This document shows positions 18,361-30,285 of a stretch of DNA of 64,000 nt, piece after piece. Each line of letters begins with the position of its first letter. The first letter of the stretch is position 1. The position numbers were made by a program, and so were the translations under genes. The notes beneath the pieces are model-generated. The model ran no database searches. It worked only from the letters and a program-made list of their open reading frames with translations, and had not been told where the DNA came from. Source of the DNA: Magicicada septendecula (taxonomy: Eukaryota > Arthropoda > Insecta > Hemiptera > Cicadidae); the NCBI GenBank assembly GCA_034769895.1, contig CM068374.1, positions 353,572,302 to 353,636,301 of the forward strand. Direction: 5' to 3'.

Positions 18361-21120
18361 TGTAACGTAACGAAATCCCCCTCTCTATAAAATTTGATAT
18401 AATTTATAGATTTAATTATCGATTGTTGTTTAATGGATTCTCGTGTATTACATGCAGTAATTATCTTTTATGATAATTGATAAATATGATTTATTTAATT
18501 ATAGTGTGATAATTTAGTATGGATAAATTAATAATTGGTGGTCAGTAAATGAATGTAACGGTAGTGTCGAACTTGAAGTCGAACTCCTCTTCTGTGGAAA
18601 AATGTCATCAGTGTAAGTAAAGTCAAGTGTTGTCTGGACAAATAAATTAATATAAAGAACACTTTTCACGTACCTGGTTGTTGTACTCGATGTTCAGACG
18701 TTCACCGCCACTGAATAAACTGTCAAGGTTATTTTGACCAGTTTAAATTTTATAAGTAAGGTTTTATAGCACCTTGAAGGTTATGTGGGCGCCATATGGG
18801 TTTTCTTTGAGAAAAGTTCCCATAAAAAACAAATTTCTAAATTTAAAATTGTGTGTTCACTTTTTTCTGTTGTTTAACTGCTTATGGCATTTAAAATAAT
18901 TCAATGGTGTACTGAAAAAATTTATGTTTCAAATGTACCTCAGTGTATGCTATACTGAGAATTGCTTATCTAAATTGAAATAATTAGAAACAAAGGTTAT
19001 GCTGTATAACATTATGGGTTTATTATACCGTCTAAAATCAAATTGAATAAAAATACATTTACAATAATACAATTCGGATTTCAAAGTATCTGTCCACAGG
19101 CTAGTCTAGCTCAGTTAAGAACAATATAAAAACTCTTATGTTTATTAACAAAATTTTAATCTTATTTAACTAGGTACCTCAAGGTGAGTTCTTGAAAATA
19201 CAAAATAGAACGAAATTTATTACTTTTAATATATATTACTATGATAGTAATTCAGTTTTGGCCTCTTTAAAAACTTGCAATTATATATTAGGTTAACGAA
19301 AATTTTGTCATCTAAGATTCTAATTAATACTGGAATAACTAATTCTAACACATATATTCTTACATCGGATTATTAAATCCTCTAAATAAATGAAAACAGT
19401 GTTCGCTATTAATAGTGTGATTGTCTTTGGGTCAGTACAATGTGTTAATAGTTACGATCTGTGAAAGGCAGGTAAACAATAAAATTGGTCACTGTACTAC
19501 CTTGCTTTTTAATCTTATAGATTAAAAATTAAACACCTTAATGATCGGATTATATTGATCGCTAATACACTGCACTTTATTCGCACTTGGAACAAGAAAT
19601 AACCCTCTTCTTACTGATAACGGGTTGTTAACTTTACAGGTTAAGTTCAATTTGCTCGTTCCGAACACACGCACTGGTTAAAAAGATTCACTATTAACTT
19701 TCAGTGCACTTTTGTATGATGAATCGCCGTTCTAATAACTATTTTGATAAAATTTGAAGTATTTACTACTATTGTGTTGTAGTAGATTAATAAAATATAA
19801 AACAATGTCGAGCCGCAACTTGTTAGCTCGAGATGAAGGAAGCGAATGTCAATTTCTCAACGTCTCTCTGATTATATACCCCTCTGCTTGATCGCCCTTA
19901 GGTACAATTGTCGCTAAGTAAACTCTTTTGTGATTGGTACAAAATTCCGTTACAGTGACGTAATGTTTTTGTTAGCCGCCACCCAAATTGTCGTTATTGT
20001 TGGTTTTCACTGGCAATTTCTTAAATCTGGTTAAAAAATGATGCTAACACTCACTATTAACTTATTACAATTCCAATCTCTAAGTTATTATCATCAAATT
20101 AAAGCTTAGTCTCTGCTCTTTATTTTGATGTGGCTTAATGCCGGTTTGAACCTAGCTTTCACTGACAATACATAAAAACAGTGTTTTGAAACATGGTTTC
20201 TTATAGTCGTCTGCTAATAATGCAAAATGCGACTATTTTCCTATCTTTTACATTTGATTATTTATCGCTGTGTTCTCTTTTGGAACGTTATTACATGAAT
20301 AAAAATACATACATTATTACAATTAAAAGCTGTTTACAGCTGAACAATATTAAATCTTATTATAACTATGATAATACATTACTCTGACAATTCCTTACTC
20401 TCTAAATACATTTTTACTTGGCCTACTCATTTTAAAGGCATACAATATTAATTGAATGGTGGTATTTCACACCTCATTCATTATATTTACTATTCTGTAA
20501 ATTTAATGTTCGTTAGGGGTCCTGTTTCCCTATTAACTTACTGACATAACTCGTTTATGCATGGTCTAGATACAGTTATAGTACCAGGTTTATTCCCTGT
20601 TAATTATTACTTCTAATTACATCTCGTTTAATTAGGAAGTTGCTTATACACATAAGACTTCCTTTTATAATTATCTTTACCCTATGTTGTTACATCTTTG
20701 TTGGTAAAGCTAGTTTTTTTATAGCTTTGTGGCTACAGCTAGTATAGTAATATTCTTTGTTATTTGTATCATAATTCTCCTATTTTCAGCCAAAATGCTG
20801 TTATTGTTATTACTTTATTAAAGTCATTTGTTATTTAGTTTCTATTTACATGACTCTACACATTAATGTTATGAACTGGCTCGCTTGACAGCTTATTGTG
20901 AACTTTGCATGTCCATTAGTCATAGTCAGTCATAGTGTTTAAGTTGTAGTGTTATGCAGTGTATTCATCACTGCTTCTTGGGATCCCTCCTCTTCTTTTT
21001 TCTATGCTGGTCCCTTCTCTTCTTTGTTACATTCATTACAATGATTCACTTTATAACTTTAGTGTCATATTTTACCCTTCTGGTGTGTGTTTTGGTTATG
21101 TAACATTTTGTGGTGTTACA
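18361..21120 (-). repeat. LTR1 of D array (2.76 kb, without inserted transposon)
   Basis: Starts TGTAACGTAACG and ends GTGGTGTTACA, followed by the PPT. An LTR of 2760 bp is long for this class and comparable to the internal region. A minus-strand TATA box lies at 19873-19878. The site that is filled in the other LTRs is empty here (TTTACTATTCTG around 20487). Short ORFs at 20193-20387 and 20959-21150 recur in all copies only because the LTRs are near-identical; I do not call them genes. Confidence 0.9.
19873..19878 (-). promoter_or_regulatory. Probable LTR TATA box, element D
   Basis: The minus strand reads GGGGTATATAATCAG in the middle of the LTR, at the GC-richer block typical of a U3/R boundary. 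The same word occurs in LTR2-4 (near 26361, 33896 and 41429). Transcription would run towards lower coordinates through gag. Start site not determined. Confidence 0.45.
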
Positions 21121-21134
21121 TATACTCCCCTCTC
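21121..21134 (-). other. Polypurine tract, D unit 1
   Basis: The minus strand reads GAGAGGGGAGTATA immediately before the LTR start TGTAACACC. Identical tracts follow LTR2 (28656-28669), LTR3 (36190-36203) and LTR4 (43723-43736). Confidence 0.75.
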
Positions 21135-21508
21135 AAAATTGATAATTTGAGAAAAGTTTTATAGTTTGTAGAAATTATCACTTTATTTTGTTTAATCATA
21201 ATATTACTGCTTCTATCTGCATTAAGTTCAATAGTCTGTTGGTGTGTTGCTCTAGACTGGGTTTGCTGCTAGTATTATTTTCAGCTTACTAGTATTGTTC
21301 AAGTTTCTTATACTCTTAGTCATTTAGTTATATCATATCTTAGTTCTTAAATTAACAATTTCCCTGTTTTTCAATAATACATTTTTTCTTTAAATTATAC
21401 ACATCTTGATTCTTGTGATAAACTCCTTTGTTCTTTCATTTACCTCACAGTTGTTGATGTAATCCTTGACATATTAAAATTCCGTAACATTTATAGCGGG
21501 TTTGGAAT

Positions 21509-21587
21509 CAGAGGGGCTCTATTTGGCATCCATTCTCTGCCGTTCCTCAACTATACACCCACAGAATCAGAGGAATCTTCATCTCTG
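21509..21587 (-). other. Conserved non-coding island with two hairpins (D unit 1)
   Basis: CAGAG (21509-21513) with CTCTG (21535-21539), and CAGAG (21568-21572) with CTCTG (21583-21587), within a block homologous to 6195-6345 of element B. Units 2-4 (near 29045-29125, 36578-36658 and 44111-44191) keep the second hairpin but have CTCCG in the first. Confidence 0.55.
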
Positions 21588-22075
21588 TCTGGGACAATAA
21601 AAAGTTGCACATAACAACAGTTGCACTATCACAACACATAAAGCATAATATATAATTTATTTTTCAATATAAGACATCATATTCAATAGAATACTCAAAG
21701 GATTAGAGGTTTCATTATTATCACTGTTCATGCTGTATCATTTTATCTAACATACTTCTCTTCACAGGTCATCATTTTATAACTTGACATATTTGTTACA
21801 TTATTTATCAGCCTTGCTGCTATTCATCAATACTAGGTTTGTTAGTTGTTTTGGTTATTTCACTGTTTTTTAATTTACACACTTAAATTTTTTCACTATA
21901 TAATTATGCAGTTGGTCTCTAAATTCTTCTTTAGTTTCACCATAGTTCACTTTTAACACTGTTCATACACTGGGTTTTTTAACACTTTGTTCGTTATCTT
22001 CTTGGATTATCAGGGGGTTTACAATATTCATTTGATAAACATTTTTCTTTTCTTTCCTTTCCTTTATAATAATAG

Positions 22076-22361
22076 CCTTCTCCTGTATTACTGTCTTTGT
22101 TGTTTTGCTCCTCTACTCCTTCAAGTGTTGGATTTTTTACACTTATTCTGGATTGTAATTTCATTTGTTGAAATTAATGTTGGAGTATTAGAGTATTATA
22201 GTATATTAGGTTTATTCAACAGTGGTTTACTTCACAGTTGTGGATTTATTATTTAATTATCTCTTCCATTCCTTATAATAGCCTTCTTTTGTATTACTCT
22301 CTTTGTTGGTTTGCTCCTCTACTCCTTCAAATGGTAGTTGGTTAAATCATTTATTCTGGAT
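22076..22361 (-). repeat. Duplicated purine-rich motif, D unit 1
   Basis: Two direct repeats (22076-22156 and 22279-22361) sharing AGCCTTCT, TTTGCTCCTCTACTCCTTCAA and TTATTCTGGAT; B has one copy (7155-7233). The sequence between them (22157-22278) is not repeated. The array's right-end deletion breakpoint falls in this motif in unit 4. Confidence 0.6.
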
Positions 22362-22749
22362 GATAGGGGTTTTCTTGCTTTCACCATTCTATTGGGCTCA
22401 TTATGGGTCAATTACATTTTCTTGGATTCATTTTATTTATTTCTGCTTATAGTATTATATATCTTTGTACTGTAAACATTATGACACTGTACATTTCATG
22501 ATAGTTTTCATTATACATAATATTATTTCAAGGATGCTTGGTTAAATGTACCCTTGATTAGGTTCACATAGTTCTGAATGTTTTTTGTGATTGTGCCTTT
22601 ATTATTTTCATGGCCTTACCATCTCACTAGGTATTTGGAACATTCTGGTTCAGTCCCATACCTTTCGATGTCGTCGTTTGAATAGTCTCTTTCGTTCTCA
22701 TTACTAGGATCATTATTAGGTTCTTGACTGTTCTCTGCCCTGATATGGT

Positions 22750-24748
22750 TTATCCGAGCTGTTCGGGGTCGTTACTTGCTTGGTTATGCAGTATTGAAAA
22801 GCCAGGCCTGTCACAGACTGTTACCCAATTCTCATTGTCATTATTATTCGTGATGTCTGTTTGTGATCTGGTATCGGGTCTCCTAGGGTTGGGTTGGTTA
22901 CGGGCTTGTATGAAGTTTACTTGGGGTCGGTAATCGTTATTTCGGCTGTCGCCTTCGATACTTCTGCTCCTTCGTTGCCCGCCCCTTAAATTTCTCCTGT
23001 CTCCGTCCTGGTACTCCTCATTATCGTGCCCGTTGAAGCTACGGCGCCTTGGGTAGTACCACCTTCTTCCCTGCTCATTGTTGGCCTGGACATAATTGGC
23101 CCTCCTATATTGTTGTGGTTGATTGTTTCCACCTTGGTTCTGGGGTCGGTTGGGGTTGTTGTTATTATTTTGCGGCCGTCTCGTATTATTGTTATTATTG
23201 CCAGTGTAATTATTATTATTATTACCCTGATTATTTGGCCGATAATTGTTTTCATTATTTTGATTTACATTGTTATTATTATAATTATTATAGTTACTTC
23301 GATAATTCCGGAAGTTAGGATTGTTATTATTTTGGTTGTTATTTCTGTCTTGGAAGTTGTCATTCCTTTTACGGCTCCTTTTATAGTAGCCCTCGTGTTC
23401 GTTATCCTCGAGCAGCGCTGCCATGGCTTGGGACAGTTTTTATCTGCCCCCATTGTCGTGATCTTGCTACTCCCTCCTCATAATGATAAGCGAGCTTGGT
23501 GACCAGGCACTCCTCTGGTATCCTTGGTTCGAGGTTTCTGGCCAAACATACCTTACCAAGGAAGTAGGAAGTTGGAGTTGTTCCTCGACTGGCGTCATAT
23601 TTGCCGTGACATATATCATCACGTACGATGTTTTGAGTAGACTCCGACCAGTATTTGGCCCTGAACAGTGTCTTGAACTCCTCGTAACTTTGGATCTCGT
23701 GGCGGGTTGCAGTCCACCAGTTATCGTGTATTTCTTTGAAGTGCTCGTCGATTAAACTGTGTATTACCGTCCATCTGCTTTCCCGGATTCTGGTCAGGTT
23801 CTCCTCCACTCGTTCCAGAAATTCGATCAGGTTCTTTTTATAATTTTTGAAATTGATGATATCGCGGTTGTCGGTGGGTTGTAGATAGTGACCCTGTGCT
23901 GGTCGGTTACGAATGGTTTCGAGTTCTTCGCGTATTTGTAGGATCTCCCGTTGATGTAATTCCTCGATTTTTTCTTTATTGGTGACAGTCAGGGTTCTTA
24001 TGGTGTTCACTGATGCGTCTATCTCTTCACATCTTTCTCCTACGTCCGTTCTTACTCGTTTTATTTCGTCCTGGCTCATCTTCTTCAGGGACTCGATTCG
24101 GGCTTCATTAATTTCTTTTATACTGTTGATCTGCCCATCAACCTCTTCTCTAGTATGTTGTAAATCTTGGCTGTATTGTTCGCACCTCTCATATACTTCC
24201 ATGATCTCCCTTCTTACTACTGTTATTTCTCCTTCTATTTTTGAGTTCATTTTTGCATTATTCTCCTCCATCTTCTTGCTGATATCGTCTAATTTTGTAT
24301 TTAAATCTTCCTTCAATGTCTTATTGTTGTCGTCTATTTTATTATTTCGTGTTTCCATGGATTTATTCGTATTGTCTATTTTCTTGTTCAATGCTTCCAT
24401 ATTCTTCTGATTATCTTCCTTCAACACTTGGCTGTTGTCGTCCAATTTTTTATTTAAATCGTCCTTCAATGATTCAATATTTTTATTTAATGTTTCTTCC
24501 ATCATCGCTCTCATCATCTCCAACAAGTTCGCGCTCCCTGTTTGTGTGATTCTCTCAGTTTGTCTGGGTTGCACGGGTTCTGCAGGAGGTGTTCCTTCTT
24601 GTTGGTTTTCCAATGTATTGTTGGTCGCAACTTCCATCTCGGATGTTGGTTGTGTCTCCTGTACCTCTATATTTGCTTCGATGTTCGCCTGTGCACCTTC
24701 TCCTTTACTGGCCTTGTACCTAGTATCGTGTCTATATATGTGAGGCAT
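22750..24748 (-). pseudogene. gag: Gag of D unit 1, one-base frameshift
   Basis: Same protein as the intact copies at 30286-32283 and 37819-39816, but an extra G in a GGG run (23430-23432) shifts the frame at about residue 440, at the end of the capsid-like domain, so the Asn-rich tail is in another frame. Otherwise nearly identical, with S for N near residue 72. The lesion is absent from the other units, so it arose after the array formed or was not copied. Confidence 0.92.
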
Positions 24749-24813
24749 GATCTTTCTATTGTATTTGCCGGGCTAATTTAATATTAAAAATTTATTAATA
24801 TAATATTTTTAAA

Positions 24814-24834
24814 GCCGCACTCTGTTGGTCGCCA
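24814..24834 (-). other. Primer binding site, D unit 1
   Basis: The minus strand reads TGGCGACCAACAGAGTGC three bases inside the LTR2 end. It is shared by units 2 and 3 (ending near 32369 and 39902). It is loosely like a tRNA-Lys(CUU) PBS. The LTR copies here begin TTTTACG instead of the terminal TGTAACG seen at 18361. Confidence 0.6.
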
Positions 24835-24837
24835 CTT

Positions 24838-27800
24838 TTTTACGTAACGAAATCCCCCTCTCTATAAAATTTGATATAATTTATAGATTTAATTATCGAT
24901 TGTTGTTTAATGGATTCTCGTGTATTACATGCAGTAATTATCTTTTATGATAATTGATAAATATGATTTATTTAATTATAGTGTGATAATTTATTATGGA
25001 TAAATTAATGATTGCTGGTCAGTAAATGAATGTAACGGTAGCATCGAACTTGAAGTCAGACTCCTCTTCTGTGGAAAAATGTCGTCAGTGTAAGTAAAGT
25101 CAAGTGTTGTGTGGACAAATAAATTAATATAAAGAACACTTTTCACGTACCTGGTTGTCGTACTCGATGTTCAGACATTCACCGCCACTGAATAAACTGT
25201 CAAGGTTATTTTGACCAGTTTAAATTTTATAAGTAAGGTTATATAGCACCTTGAAGGTTATGTGGGCGCCATATGGGTTTTCTTCGAGAAAAGTTCCCAT
25301 AAAAAACAAATTTCTAAATTTAAAATTGAATTCACTTTCTCTGTTCACTTTTTCTGTTGTTTAACTGCTTATGGCATTTAAAGTAATTCAATGGTGTACT
25401 GAAAAAAATTTATGTTTCAAATGTACGTCAGTGTATGCTATACTGAGAATTGCTTATCTAAATTGAAATAATTGGAAACAAAGGTTATGCTGTATAACAT
25501 TATGGGTTTATTATACCGTCTAAAATCAAATTGAATAAAAATACATTTACAATAATACAATTCGGATTTCAAAGTATCTGTCCACAGACTAGTCTAGCTC
25601 AGTTAAGAACAATATAAAAACTCTTATGTTTATTAACAAAATTTTAATCTTATTTAACTAGGTACCTCAAGGTGAGTTCTTGAAAATACAAAATAGAACG
25701 AAATTTATTACTTTTAATATATATTACTATGATAGTAATTCATTTTTGGCCTCTTTAAAAACTTGCAATTATATATTAGGTTAACGAAAATTTTGTCATC
25801 TAAGAGTCTAATTAATACTGGAATAACTAATTCTAACACATATATTCTTACATCGGATTATTAAATCCTCTAAATAAATGAAAACAGTGTTCGCTATTAA
25901 TAGTGTGATTGTCTTTGGGTCAGTACAGTGTGTTAATAGTTACGATCAGTGAAAGGCAGGTAAACAATAAAATTGGTCACTGTACTACCTTGCTTTTTAA
26001 TCTTATAGATTAAAAATTAAACACCTTAACGATCGGATTATATTGATCGCTAATACACTGCACTTTATTCGCACTTGGAACGAGAAATAACCCTCTTCTT
26101 ACTGATAACGGGTTGTTAACTTTACAGGTTAAGTTCAATTTGCTCGTTCCGAACACACGCACTGGTTAAAAAGATTCACTATTAACTTTCAGTGCACTTT
26201 TGTATGATGAATCGCCGTTCTAATAACTATTTTGATAAAATTTGAAGTATTTACTACTATTGTGTTGTAGTAGATTAATAAAATATAAAACAATGTCGAG
26301 CCGCAACTTGTTGGCTCGAGATGAAGGAAGCGAATGTCAATTTCTCAACGTCTCTCTGATTATATACCCCTCTGCTTGATTGCCCTTAGGTACAATTGTC
26401 GCTAAGTAAACTCTTTTGTGATTGGTACAAAATTCCGTTACAGTGACGTAATGTTTTTGTTAGCCGCCACCCAAATTGTCGTTATTGTTGGTTTTCACTG
26501 GCAATTTCTTAAATCTGGTTAAAAAATGATGCTAACACTCACTATTAACTTATTACAATTCCAATCTCTAAGTTATTATCATCAAATTAAAGCTTAGTCT
26601 CTGCTCTTTATTTTGATGTGGCTTAATGCCGGTTTGAACCTAGCTTTCACTGACAATACATAAAAACAGTGTTTTGAAACATGGTTTCTTATAGTCGTCT
26701 GCTAATAATGCAAAATGCGACTATTTTCCTATCTTTTACATTTGATTATTTATCGCTGTGTTCTCTTTTGGAACGTTATTATATGAATAAAAATACATAC
26801 ATTATTACAATTAAAAGCTGTTTACAGTTGAACAATATTAAATCTTATTATAACTATGATAATACATTACTCTGACAATTCCTTACTCTCTAAATACATT
26901 TTTACTTGGCCTACTCATTTTAAAGGCATACAATATTAATTGAGTGGTGGTATTTCACACCTCATTCATTATATTTACTACCGTATTTTCTCGCATAATT
27001 AACGCACTTTTTTGACGAAAAATACCGGCGAAAATTTCGGGTGCGTAAATTATTCAAGGATTTCAGATATACCCAAATTTCATTTGAAATTTATTGACAT
27101 TTAAAAGATACATTAAATATACTGTACTGTATTATACACAAAATCAGTTCAACTCATTGAACTTATCGTCATTTGGCATAAAATTACGGTTGAGTTTTCT
27201 TCTGAACAATCAAATAGAGTACATTAGGCAAGTTGGAGTTAATGATGTTAATAATAAGATAGAGCAAACTAATAAATAATCAATTTTTTTTATACCGAGG
27301 AGGAGTATATATAACGATTCATAATATGTCGTCATATTTGAGCATTTTATGAAAGGGTCAGGCTGTGGCCGTAAGCAAGACAGAGAGCGTATAATATGCA
27401 ACTATCTCACTCTAACTTCTTCACAGTGAAGCACGCGGACGGATCAGACGTGAATTTTACTCAATTCATTTTTGCAGTTCAACCTGCGATAACTTCAAAA
27501 CCAATAAATATACAGCAATTCTGAAAACTGCATTGTGTTCAGTAATTAAAGCTCTATAAGTAGCCAAAATCTCAATTAATATAATTATCAATTACAGAAG
27601 ATACACAGAAGAACGTGTTTTTTTGGACGTTTCTATTGGTTTAGCATTTGTATTTGTACACTGTACTCTTTAAAAAGACACGCAAACACAGACTGCGGGT
27701 AGCAAGTGTACCCGAAACACTCGTAAAATGAGTTTCTACCAGACTGGAATAAATCGTCACTAATCACGTCTTCGCTGATTCACTCACCGGACTGAATACC

Positions 27801-28655
27801 GCAGTGAGTAATAACACGAAGTTGCACGAGGGTTTGAAATGCTAGGTTGTGCAATAGGAAAGCTACTACTTGACATCTTTATTTCGAAACGCATCCGGAA
27901 CTGCGTGATGAAATCATCGAGAAAGTGGGTGCGTCAAATACGCGAATATTTCTTTTTTCCCACTTTGAACCCCCCAGAAATGGGATGCGTAAATTATGCG
28001 GGGGCGTTAATTATGCGAGAAAATACGGTATTCTGTAAATTTAATGTTCATTAGGGGTCCTGTTTCCCTATTAACTTACTGACATAACTTGTTTATGCAT
28101 GGTCTAGATACAGTTATAGTCCAGGTTTATTCCCTGTTAATTATTACTTCTAATTACATCTCGTTTAATTAGAAAGTTGCTTATACACATAAGACTTCCT
28201 TTTATAATTATCTTTACCCTATGTTGTTACATCTTTGTTGGTAAAGCTAGTTTTTTTATAGCTTTGTGGCTACAGCTAGTATAGTAATATTCTTTGTTAT
28301 TTGTATCATAATTCTCCTATTTTCAGCCAACATGCTGTTATTGTTATTACTTTATTAAAGTCATTTGTTATTTAGTTTCTATTTACATGACTACACATTA
28401 ATGTCATGAACTGGCTCGCTTGACAGCTTATTGTGAACTTTGCATGTCCATTAGTCATAGTCAGTCATAGTGTTTAAGTTGTAGTGTCATGCAGTGTATT
28501 CATCACTGCTTCTTGGGATCCCTCCTCTTCTTTCTTCTATGCTGGTCCCTTCTCTTCTTTGTTACATTCATTACAATGATTCACTTTATAACTTTAGTGT
28601 CATATTTTACCCTTCTGGTGTGTGTTTTGGTTATGTAACATTTTGTGGTGTTACA
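24838..28655 (-). repeat. LTR2 of D array, with inserted transposon
   Basis: Same LTR as 18361-21120 plus a 1048-bp transposon at 26981-28028. It serves as 5' LTR of unit 1 and 3' LTR of unit 2. It carries private variants relative to LTR3 and LTR4 (AAGGATTT for GAGGATTT inside the transposon). Confidence 0.9.
26981..28028. mobile_element. Non-autonomous TA-target transposon in LTR2
   Basis: 1048 bp with perfect terminal inverted repeats of about 25 bp starting CCGTATTTTCTCGCATAATT. Flanks are TA on both sides, and the empty site in LTR1 (TTTACTATTCTG) proves a TA duplication. That fits the Tc1/mariner-pogo superfamily; the family itself is not identified. No transposase: the 71-residue ORF at 27839-28054 runs through the inverted repeat. 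Confidence 0.9.
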
Positions 28656-30285
28656 TATACTCCCCTCTCAAAATTGATAATTTGAGAAAAGTTTTATAGT
28701 TTGTAGAAATTATCACTTTATTTTGTTTAATCATAATATTACTGCATCTATCTGCATTAAGTTCAATAGTCTGTTGGTGTGTTGCTCTAGACTGGGTTTG
28801 CTGCTAGTATTATTTTCAGCTTACTAGTATTGTTCAAGTTTCTTATACTCTTAGTCATTTAGTTATATCATATCTTAATTCCTAAATTAACAATTTCCCT
28901 GTTTTTCAATAATACATTTTTTTCTTTAAATTATACACATCTTGATTCTTGTGATAAACTCCTTTGTTCTTTCATTTACCTCACAGTTGTTGATGTAATC
29001 CTTGACATATTAAAATTCCGTAACATTTATAGCGGGTTTGGAATCAGAGGGGCTCTATTTGGCATCCATTCTCCGCCGTTCCTCAACTATACACCCACAG
29101 AATCAGAGGAATCTTCATCTCTGTCTGGGACAATAAAAAGTTGCACATAACAACAGTTGCACTATCACAACACATAAAGCATAATATATAATTTATTTTT
29201 CAATATAAGACATCATATTCAATAGAATACTCAAAGGATTAGAGGTTTCATTATTATCACTGTTCATGGTGTATCATTTTATCTAACATACTTCTCTTCA
29301 CAGGTCATCATTTTATAACTTGACATATTTGTTACATTATTTATCAGCCTTGCTGCTATTCATCAATACTAGGTTTGTTAGTTGTTTTGGTTATTTCACT
29401 GTTTTTTAATTTACACACTTAAATTTTTTCACTATATAATTATGCAGTTGGTCTCTAAATTCTTCTTTAGTTTCACCATAGTTCACTTTTAACACTGTTC
29501 ATACACTGGGTTTTTTAACACTTTGTTCGTTATCTTCTTGGATTATCAGGGGGTTTACAATATTCATTTGATAAACATTTTTCTTTTCTTTCCTTTCCTT
29601 TATAATAATAGCCTTCTCCTGTATTACTGTCTTTGTTGTTTTGCTCCTCTACTCCTTCAAGTGTTGGATTTTTTACACTTATTCTGGATTGTAATTTCAT
29701 TTGTTGAAATTAATGTTGGAGTATTAGAGTATTATAGTATATTAGGTTTATTCAACAGTGGTTTACTTCACAGTTGTGGATTTATTATTTAATTATCTCT
29801 TCCATTCCTTATAATAGCCTTCTTTTGTATTACTCTCTTTGTTGGTTTGCTCCTCTACTCCTTCAAATGGTAGTTGGTTAAATCATTTATTCTGGATGAT
29901 AGGGGTTTTCTTGCTTTCACCATTCTATTGGGCTCATTATGGGTCAATTACATTTTCTTGGATTCATTTTATTTATTTCTGCTTATAGTATTATATATCT
30001 TTGTACTGTAAACATTATGACACTGTACATTTCATGATAGTTTTCATTATACATAATATTATTTCAAGGATGCTTGGTTAAATGTACCCTTGATTAGGTT
30101 CACATAGTTCTGAATGTTTTTTGTGATTGTGCCTTTATTATTTTCATGGCCTTACCATCTCACTAGGTATTTGGAACATTCTGGTTCAGTCCCATACCTT
30201 TCGATGTCGTCGTTTGAATAGTCTCTTTCGTTCTCATTACTAGGATCATTATTAGGTTCTTGACTGTTCTCTGCCCTGATATGGT
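28656..30285 (-). other. 3' untranslated internal region, D unit 2
   Basis: PPT at 28656-28669, hairpin island near 29045-29125, and the duplicated purine-rich motif (about 29612-29897). No ORF on the minus strand beyond the gag stop; pol is absent, the region joining gag directly to the 3' end. After the gag stop the -1 frame stays open for roughly 45 codons without recognisable protease motifs. Confidence 0.8.

Noticed and set aside
20193..20387. Short ORFs recurring in each D LTR and 3' region (20193, 20959, 21987 and copies)
   Set aside because: Conserved only because the units are near-identical; on the non-element strand and hydrophobic from T-rich DNA.
23026..23502. Long plus-strand ORFs opposite gag (also at 30562, 31514, 38095, 39047, 17422 and 467)
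   Set aside because: Ile/Val- or Ser/Leu-rich antisense readings of Asn codon runs or coiled-coil codons; no start context, domain or independent conservation.
27839..28054. 71-residue ORF in the inserted transposon, repeated at 35373 and 42906
   Set aside because: It reads through the terminal inverted repeat into the LTR and lacks transposase motifs; repetition only reflects copying of the unit.
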